From NCBI GenBank assembly GCA_938049125.1, contig CALICR010000018.1:1-7893 (forward strand): 7,893 nucleotides of DNA, given 5' to 3'. The position numbers were made by a program, and so were the translations under genes. Positions within the stretch are counted from its first letter, which is position 1, and each line of letters begins with the position of its first letter. Source of the DNA: an uncultured Clostridia bacterium. Its GTDB lineage: Bacteria > Bacillota > Clostridia > Oscillospirales > Oscillospiraceae. Under the pieces are notes generated by a model, which saw nothing but the letters and a program-made list of their open reading frames with translations, made no database searches and was not told where the DNA came from. Shown one piece after another: positions 1-4,588 of the stretch.

Positions 1-12
1 CTCTTCCGATCT
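1..12. other. Illumina adapter remnant at contig end
   Basis: The first 12 bases, CTCTTCCGATCT, are identical to the 3' end of the Illumina TruSeq-type adapter. An exact 12-base match placed precisely at the sequence edge is very unlikely by chance. The bases should be treated as untrimmed sequencing artefact. They also supply the last apparent codons of the ABC transporter reading frame, so the residues after Val-Arg at its truncated end are not biological. Confidence 0.93.
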
Positions 13-1534
13 TCCGGACGTCCAGCGCGGAGGTCGGCTCGTCCATCAGGATGATGTCGCCGCCGCGGAGCAGCTCCCGCGTCAGCGCCAGACGCTGCGC
101 CTGTCCGCCGGACATGGAGGCGCCGCCGCTTGACACCTCGGTATCGAGGCAGCCGCCGCAGAGGGCAAGGTATTCTCCGAAGCCGGTCCTCTCCGCCGCC
201 GCAAGGATCTCCTCGTCCGAAACGCTGCGGTCGATGCCGTAGGTCAGCGCCTCGCGCAGCGTGCCGCCGAAGCAGCCCGCACCCTGCTGGACGTAGGCGA
301 AATGGCGCCGGAAGTCGGCGAGGGAGAGCCGGGAAATATCCGTCTCCCCGAGGGAGACCGTGCCGGAATCCGGACGGTAGAACCGCTCAAGCAGGCTGAT
401 CGCCGTGGTCTTGCCGCTGCCGCACAGCCCCACGATGGCGGCGGCGCCGCCGCGCGGGATCGTGAAGGACACATCGCGCAGCGCAGGGCTGTCCGTCTCC
501 GGATAGGTGAAGGTCACATGGTCGAAGCAGATGTCGCCCGTCTCCGGGAAGGGCAGCGTGCCGCCGGATTCGTCCTCTGCCTCCATGATCCCGGTGGTGC
601 GGTCGAAGCTGCCCTGCATCCCCTTGATGCGCACCCAGAGGTCGAACAGCTCATCCATCCGCACAAAGAGGTTCTGGGAAAAGAGGAAGAAGGCGAGCCA
701 CATCGCAATGTCGATCTTGCCCTGCTGCAGCAGGACGACTGCCACGACGATGACGATGAACTTCTGGAGGATCCCCAGCACGGACGCCGCCGCCGTCAGC
801 AGGTTGTCGAGGTGGACGATCTTCATGTTGGCGGCAAGCAGTCCCTTCGCCGCCGTCTCGCCGCTCACGTCCTCCGCGCGCTCGTTCGTGTAGGTCTTGA
901 TGAGCGGCAGGTGGCTGATGCGGTCGGCAAGGAAGCTGGTCAGCACGCCGATGCGTCCGTAGACCTGCGCGGTGCTTTTCCGGAACTTCCTGCCCATGAT
1001 CAGGGCGTAGAGGTATTTGAGCGGCAGCATGGCGAAGCAGGACGCCGCGAGGATCCAGTGGTAGCGTCCGATGCGCGCCAGCGCCATCACGATGTAGTAA
1101 AGGTCGGGGATGAAGTAGATGAGGATGTTGATAAAATCCTGCACGGCATTCCCGAGGTCGTTGATGACGGCGCTCATGAGATCGGAGGGATCGTTGCGGT
1201 CAAAAAAGTCCATCCGGAGTCCCAGCATCTTGTTCCAGAGGCTGCCGCGCGCGCGCCGGACGCCGAAGGACTGCGCCTGCACCTGCCCCGCCACCACGAC
1301 AAAGGACAGAAGCCCGAAGCTCAGATAATAGAGGATCGCCTTGGTGACGGCGGCGCTGTCCAGCGTTCCGCTCATGAGATCCGCCGTGGTGTCCGGCAGC
1401 TCCAGCAGCAGCGTGTTGAGCGCCAGATTCAGCGCCAGCGCAATGGCGATCCAGACCCACGGCAGATGCAGCCTCCCGATGGTGCGCAGCAGTGCGCGGA
1501 AGCCGCGCTGCTGCGGCGCATCGTTTTTATTCAT
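13..1534 (-). CDS. ABC exporter half-transporter, TMD fused to NBD (3' end missing)
   Basis: This is a membrane ATPase that would export an unknown substrate using ATP. The visible protein is about 507 residues. Six hydrophobic segments lie near residues 23-46, 62-82, 131-151, 158-177, 250-270 and 276-292, as in type I exporters. The nucleotide-binding domain follows: A-loop Tyr344, Walker A GLCGSGKTT (369-377), Q-loop Gln416/417, signature MSGGQ (474-478), and Walker B ILMDEP (495-500) with catalytic Glu499, then SALD. The X-loop reads TEVSSGG instead of the common TEVGERG. The frame stays open to base 1, but bases 1-12 are adapter; the H-loop histidine and about 70 residues are missing. The ATG at 1534 follows AAAGGAGA (1541-1548) with good spacing. 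Half-transporters work as dimers; a partner, if heteromeric, would probably lie beyond the contig end. Substrate cannot be told from sequence. Confidence 0.95.
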
Positions 1535-1548
1535 AGTCGTTCTCCTTT

Positions 1549-1605
1549 ATAAAAGCGCTGCGGGCGCCGTGCGCAGCGTTTCCGCCCGCAGGGCACCCGC
1601 AGCGC
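1549..1605 (-). terminator. GC-rich stem with short U tract between lipoprotein and ABC genes
   Basis: On the minus-strand transcript, bases 1605-1592 pair with 1568-1555 to form a 14-bp stem containing one G.U pair. The 23-base loop holds a small GCG-GAAA-CGC hairpin. Four U residues (1554-1551) follow. The structure begins 7 bases after the lipoprotein stop codon and ends at the ABC gene's ribosome binding site. It looks like an intrinsic terminator, but the U tract is short and there is no room for a promoter between it and the ABC gene. Partial termination or mRNA end protection is therefore as likely as full termination. Confidence 0.55.
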
Positions 1606-1611
1606 CGCAGC

Positions 1612-2688
1612 TTATTCCTCGCAGACGGAGGAGTAATACGTCTCCTCGATCATCCGGACGTACTCGTCCACGGACTTGTCCTTGATGACGTTGTAGCCCG
1701 TGAGCATCGTCAGCGTCTGCTCCATCTCCGCACCGGTGGAGGCGACCATGACCACGGTGTCGTCAACGCGCTCCGCACCGATGAGGTAGTCCATGAGCCG
1801 GTCCGCCGCCTCCTTGGAGGGGCATTCGTAGTAGGAGTAGTGTGCGACCACCTCGCCGTCCTTGCCGTAGACAAAGTCGGTCAGGGAGGAAACGTCGTCC
1901 ACATACTGCGTTTCGACCGCCGCCTGACCGGAGCCGGTCAGCACGACGCGCTCGTCAAAGTCGAGGTCTGCGGGATCCTCGTGACCGTCGTAGGGCTTGT
2001 AGGGGTTGACGCCGCCGTCCTCGCGGACGCCGTACATCTGCTGCAGCAGGAGCGCATAGGACTTCGCGTCCCTGCCGGCAATGCCGTAGCCCTGGCTCTC
2101 AAGCTCGTCCAGCTCGGCGGCGATGGCAGCCTTGTCCATGGATGCTTTCAGCACGGTGTCGCTTTCCGCCTCCAGCTCCACGCCGTATGCCGTGCTGACG
2201 GCGCTGCACACGGTGTCCTTGTCACCGGCGCTGGCGGGCATCACATACATGTCGCAGGCAACCGTCTCGTCCTTGTCGCCGTAGACGACAAAGTAGAGCG
2301 TGGCGTCGCCGAGCGAGATCATCTGCGATTCGTCGGGCTTCCCGAGATCGACCTCTTCTCCCGCTGCAAAGGCGGTGTATTCGCCGGTGAACAGGTCCGT
2401 GTAGCCGAGGGCGAGACCGGTCTCCGGGTCGTAGTCATACATGCCGGTGGGGCTGCCGCTCTCGTCGCAGACCATCGTGTCCGGGTAGGCGAGGGAGTTC
2501 ACCAGCTCCTCCAGCGAGCTGCCGAAGCGCTCGTTCTTGAGCACGATGCGCGTGTCATAGGAAAGCCCCTTGGGGTCCTTGTGCGTGTAGTCGCCCAGCT
2601 TGGCAACGGAGCTGTCGCTGAACAGCGAGCAGCCTGCAAATGAGCAGACCAGACAGAGTGCCAGCAGGGCACAGATCAGCTTTTTCAT
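1612..2688 (-). CDS. Putative lipoprotein of unknown function with a duplicated motif
   Basis: This 358-residue protein is probably exported and lipid-anchored to the outer face of the membrane. It starts MKKL, has a hydrophobic stretch (residues 4-18), and a lipobox-like FAGC with the modified cysteine at 20. The mature part is acidic and rich in Asp, Tyr and Val, and I do not recognise a family. Two related segments lie exactly 200 residues apart: HKDPKGLSYDTRIVL (36-50) and HEDPADLDFDERVVL (236-250), with 8 of 15 identical, suggesting an internal duplication. Further Cys residues are at 74, 145, 161, 288 and 356, notable beside thiol-redox genes. The ATG at 2688 is preferred over a GTG at 2697 because AAGGAG (2700-2705) lies too close to the GTG. 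The upstream gene stops only 5 bases before the ATG, so the two are probably co-transcribed. A role in extracytoplasmic redox or folding is conjecture from context. Confidence 0.85.
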   Translation of the reverse strand: MKKLICALLALCLVCSFAGCSLFSDSSVAKLGDYTHKDPKGLSYDTRIVLKNERFGSSLEELVNSLAYPDTMVCDESGSPTGMYDYDPETGLALGYTDLFTGEYTAFAAGEEVDLGKPDESQMISLGDATLYFVVYGDKDETVACDMYVMPASAGDKDTVCSAVSTAYGVELEAESDTVLKASMDKAAIAAELDELESQGYGIAGRDAKSYALLLQQMYGVREDGGVNPYKPYDGHEDPADLDFDERVVLTGSGQAAVETQYVDDVSSLTDFVYGKDGEVVAHYSYYECPSKEAADRLMDYLIGAERVDDTVVMVASTGAEMEQTLTMLTGYNVIKDKSVDEYVRMIEETYYSSVCEE

Positions 2689-2693
2689 GTCTC

Positions 2694-2894
2694 TCACTTC
2701 TCCTTATAGTAGAGCCTGCAATGGCAGTAGCCCTCAAAGTCCGGATCCTGGATCTGCTGCTTGAATTCCTCGCAGATGCACTTGTATTCCGGCTTGCGCT
2801 CGAGGCGGCAGGGACAGTAGCCGCCCGTGCGCTTCAGACCTTCCTTCACGACCGCAACGGTTTCGCGGTCGTCGTTGAGGCGTACCTTTCCCAT
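2694..2894 (-). CDS. Ferredoxin:thioredoxin reductase catalytic-chain-like iron-sulfur protein
   Basis: This small 66-residue cytoplasmic protein has six cysteines in three Cys-x-Cys pairs: CPC (27-29), CIC (39-41) and CHC (57-59). The CPC...CxC...CHC pattern, with GYCPCRL and GYCHC, is the hallmark of the ferredoxin:thioredoxin reductase catalytic chain. In that enzyme a 4Fe-4S cluster next to a redox disulfide passes electrons from ferredoxin to thioredoxin. By analogy Cys27, 39, 41 and 57 would bind the cluster and Cys29 and Cys59 form the active disulfide. The protein is much shorter than cyanobacterial and plant catalytic chains (about 110 residues), and its spacings (9 then 15 residues between pairs, against 16 then 8) differ. 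No variable subunit is visible. The ATG at 2894 follows AAGGAGGG (2901-2908), which overlaps the thioredoxin stop codon 12 bases upstream. The adjacent thioredoxin gene is the obvious candidate substrate. Confidence 0.85.
   Translation of the reverse strand: MGKVRLNDDRETVAVVKEGLKRTGGYCPCRLERKPEYKCICEEFKQQIQDPDFEGYCHCRLYYKEK
2700..2705 (-). promoter_or_regulatory. Ribosome binding site deciding the lipoprotein start
   Basis: AAGGAG on the minus strand lies inside the last codons of the iron-sulfur protein gene. It is 11 bases from the ATG at 2688 but only 2 bases from the in-frame GTG at 2697, which favours the ATG. Its location inside the upstream coding sequence suggests translational coupling. 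Confidence 0.65.
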
Positions 2895-2906
2895 CGTGAT
2901 CCCTCC

Positions 2907-3233
2907 TTACGCCTCTCCGTAGAGAAGCTGCGAGATTTCCGCAAGGAGCGCCTCCCGCTCCATGCTGCCGCCGCTTTCGTAGACCTTTTCGCCGCGGCGG
3001 AAATAGAGCAGCGTCGGCATGGCGTTGATGCCGTACTGCTCCGCGATCTCCGGATGCTGCGTGATGTTGATGTGTCCGAAGGCGATGCCGGGCAGCGTGT
3101 CCGCCACCGCGTTGTAGACCGGCTCCAGCATCAGGCAGGCAACGCAATTGTCGCCGGAGCAGTCGATGACCGCGTATTCATGGTTCGCGGCAAAGTCCTT
3201 CCATTCGTTTGCTTTCAGTTCCACAGTTCCCAT
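2907..3233 (-). CDS. Thioredoxin-like protein with CVAC active site
   Basis: This is a 108-residue cytoplasmic thioredoxin-fold protein, the normal size for a thioredoxin. The active-site pair is Cys30 and Cys33 (NCVAC, residues 29-33), near the start of helix 2 as expected. The cis-proline loop is M72-P73-T74, followed by LLYFRRGEKV, the usual beta strand and turn. It lacks the Trp and Gly-Pro of the classical WCGPC motif, which should shift its redox potential, and has an extra Cys25 before the motif. The ATG at 3233 is preferred to the longer frame (from 3278) because GGGAGG (3239-3244) precedes it by 5 bases, and the longer version would run back into the preceding gene. Only one base separates it from that gene's stop (TGA-C-ATG). 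It is followed 12 bases later by the ferredoxin:thioredoxin-reductase-like gene, likely its reductant. Confidence 0.9.
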   Translation of the reverse strand: MGTVELKANEWKDFAANHEYAVIDCSGDNCVACLMLEPVYNAVADTLPGIAFGHINITQHPEIAEQYGINAMPTLLYFRRGEKVYESGGSMEREALLAEISQLLYGEA

Positions 3234-3234
3234 G

Positions 3235-4098
3235 TCAGCCTCCCAGCTTTTCCGCAATGATCTCGTCGAGACAGGCAAAGAACGCCGTCATCGCCGCGTT
3301 CTGGCGCGCAGCCTCGAGCATCTCCTCGCGCGAGGGGGCGGGCTCGCCCATCATCTGCATCATTTCCAGCATCTGATCCGCCTCCGCCTCGATCGCCGCC
3401 TCGTCCGGCATCATGCCGCGCCGGCGGCAAAGCTCCTCCGCCGCCCACGACTGCTTCTGCTGCCCGATCACCGAGTCGCGCAGCATCGCCTCGTCCATGC
3501 CCGCGTCGAGCGCGCCGTAGGCAGCCGCCTCCGCGATGCTCTTCTTCACAAAGGCATCCATCTCCGCCTCGTCGTAGGAAAACTCGCTGCCCGCCTCGAT
3601 CTCGTCGAGGAAGTAGCGGATGATCGCCTTGTGCTGCTCCATCTTTGCGTCGCTTAGCGCCTTTTCGCGGAGCTGGGCGCGGTAGTCCGCCACGGTTTTG
3701 ACGCCCTCGATGCCGAGGGACGCGATGAGCGCGTCGGTCACGGGCACCGGGAACCGGCGGGTGATGCTCTGAATGGTCAGCTTCGCGGGCCGGCCGCAAA
3801 GCTCCGTCTCCACCGTATCGCCGGCAGCGGCGCCGATCACGGCAAGCTCCGCCGCCTCTGCGCCGGGCATGGACACGCCGGGATAGAGCAGCACGGTGCG
3901 CCCGTCCGCATAGCAGTCGGCGCTGGCGCGTACGACGTCGTCCACGTCCACGCGCGCCGCAGGCTCCTCCTTGGCATAGCGCAGGGAAAGACGGGCAACG
4001 TCCGCGTCGAGCTGCGCCTCGTCCACATGGAGCGCGGTAAGCTCCGCCGGGATCTCAATGGCTGCGATATCGCAGAGCTTTGTTACTGTTCCGTTCAT
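3235..4098 (-). CDS. Trigger-factor-like chaperone lacking the ribosome-binding domain
   Basis: This 287-residue protein resembles the middle and C-terminal parts of trigger factor, a folding chaperone. Residues 14-48 match the linker before the isomerase domain (IEIP, then a helix ending RYAKEEPAARV). Residues 49-113 resemble a reduced FKBP-like domain (V-DDVVRAS, DGR, IGAAAGDTVETELCGRPAKLTI). Residues 114-287 are helical, with the VTDALIASLGIEGVKTVADYRAQLREK stretch that resembles the start of trigger factor's C-terminal arms. It is about 140 residues shorter than full trigger factor (about 430): the N-terminal ribosome-docking domain is absent, and the isomerase core seems shortened, so isomerase activity is doubtful. 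It has no signal peptide, so it is probably cytoplasmic. The ATG at 4098 follows AGGAG (4105-4109). It heads the redox cluster and stops one base before the thioredoxin gene, which suggests chaperone work linked to disulfide reduction. Confidence 0.8.
   Translation of the reverse strand: MNGTVTKLCDIAAIEIPAELTALHVDEAQLDADVARLSLRYAKEEPAARVDVDDVVRASADCYADGRTVLLYPGVSMPGAEAAELAVIGAAAGDTVETELCGRPAKLTIQSITRRFPVPVTDALIASLGIEGVKTVADYRAQLREKALSDAKMEQHKAIIRYFLDEIEAGSEFSYDEAEMDAFVKKSIAEAAAYGALDAGMDEAMLRDSVIGQQKQSWAAEELCRRRGMMPDEAAIEAEADQMLEMMQMMGEPAPSREEMLEAARQNAAMTAFFACLDEIIAEKLGG
3239..3244 (-). promoter_or_regulatory. Ribosome binding site deciding the thioredoxin start
   Basis: GGGAGG on the minus strand lies within the last codons of the trigger-factor-like gene, 5 bases before the ATG at 3233. 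It supports the 108-residue thioredoxin over the 15-residue-longer alternative. Confidence 0.75.
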
Positions 4099-4104
4099 AG
4101 GATT

Positions 4105-4112
4105 CTCCTCTC
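4105..4112 (-). promoter_or_regulatory. Ribosome binding site deciding the trigger-factor-like start
   Basis: GAGAGGAG on the minus strand ends 6 bases before the ATG at 4098. The longer reading frame back to 4290 starts upstream of the predicted promoter and reads through low-complexity intergenic sequence, so this site marks the true start. Confidence 0.75.
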
Positions 4113-4118
4113 GTCTGA

Positions 4119-4148
4119 GACCGGCGTCCGACGGAGCCGGTGCCGGTC
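4119..4148 (-). other. 5'-leader hairpin with two competing left arms
   Basis: In the leader of the redox cluster, GACCGGC (4148-4142) and the following ACCGGC (4141-4136) can each pair with GCCGGTC (4125-4119) just upstream of the ribosome binding site. The two alternative stems are mutually exclusive. This could influence translation, but there is no recognisable riboswitch core, and the GC-rich background makes chance pairing possible. Confidence 0.35.
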
Positions 4149-4177
4149 CGGAAATTGATCGGTTTCGCGTCTTTTTT

Positions 4178-4206
4178 ATTCTATCGCATCTCGCCCAAGA
4201 ATACAA
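4178..4206 (-). promoter_or_regulatory. Sigma-A-type promoter for the redox/folding cluster
   Basis: On the minus strand, TTGTAT (4206-4201) and TAGAAT (4183-4178) are separated by exactly 17 bases. The -10 differs from TATAAT at one position; the -35 matches TTG only. Transcription would begin near 4171, giving a leader of about 70 bases. It is the best-placed AT-rich site in this GC-rich gap and lies downstream of the tRNA terminator, so the cluster appears to be independently transcribed. Confidence 0.6.
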
Positions 4207-4341
4207 GCAATTCCGCCGCATTCCGCCCCGCCGCCGAAAAAAACCGCCCTTTTCCACAAATCCGCGCACAAAAATCCCTCTGGGGGACACAATTTTTTAT
4301 CCTGCAATTCCGACCGCCGCACGCCCCCGCCGCCGGGGCGC

Positions 4342-4378
4342 AAAAAAGCACCCCTACAGCTTGGCTGTAGGGGTGCTT
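4342..4378 (-). terminator. Strong intrinsic terminator after tRNA-fMet
   Basis: A perfect 15-bp stem (4378-4364 with 4360-4346) closed by a 3-base loop is followed on the minus strand by six U residues (4347-4342, the first of which overlap the base of the stem). It starts 5 bases after the tRNA CCA end. This is a textbook rho-independent terminator and separates the tRNA transcript from the next gene cluster. Confidence 0.93.
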
Positions 4379-4383
4379 CGATC

Positions 4384-4459
<76 letters not shown>

Positions 4460-4488
4460 ATATGCACTGCTCTCATGTGAGCTTATTT

Positions 4489-4517
4489 ATAATAGCACCG
4501 TGCAGACGCTTTGTCAA
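4489..4517 (-). promoter_or_regulatory. Near-consensus sigma-A promoter for tRNA-fMet
   Basis: On the minus strand, a perfect -35 TTGACA (4517-4512) is followed after 17 bases by -10 TATTAT (4494-4489). Transcription would start near 4482, about 23 bases before the mature tRNA 5' end. The strength fits a stable RNA gene. Confidence 0.88.
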
Positions 4518-4531
4518 GCATTATTTTTATT

Positions 4532-4564
4532 CCCAGGCCGCTCCGGGGTGCGGGGCGGCCTGGG
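4532..4564 (-). terminator. Inverted repeat after the surface protein gene, possible weak terminator
   Basis: CCCAGGCCGC (4564-4555) pairs perfectly with GCGGCCTGGG (4541-4532) on the minus-strand transcript, 24 bases after the stop of the large surface protein gene. The bases that follow are A-rich, AATAAAAATAATG, not U-rich, so this is a poor intrinsic terminator by the usual rule. It may mark the 3' end of that mRNA by another route. Confidence 0.4.
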
Positions 4565-4588
4565 GATCAGCTTCGGGATGCTTTTCAC

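Noticed and set aside
302..1552. Plus-strand open frame of 416 codons
   Set aside because: It is antisense to the ABC exporter, whose full set of ATP-site motifs is on the minus strand; its His/Arg/Asp-rich translation has no domain character.
1840..2643. Plus-strand open frame of 267 codons
   Set aside because: It is antisense to the lipoprotein gene, lacks a good ribosome binding site, and its Val/His/Gly-rich product resembles a complement-strand artefact.
2689..2697. GTG start at 2697 for the lipoprotein
   Set aside because: Only two bases separate it from the ribosome binding site, and it overlaps the stop of the preceding gene; the ATG at 2688 gives a standard MKKL signal peptide.
4099..4290. 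N-terminal extension of the trigger-factor-like protein to 4290
   Set aside because: It starts upstream of the predicted promoter and has no ribosome binding site, whereas the ATG at 4098 has AGGAG at good spacing and begins the recognisable domain.
4207..4341. Search for a small RNA, riboswitch or gene in the AT/GC-mixed gap
   Set aside because: Only short weak pairings and homopolymer runs are visible, with no promoter-terminator pair or conserved core that I can recognise.
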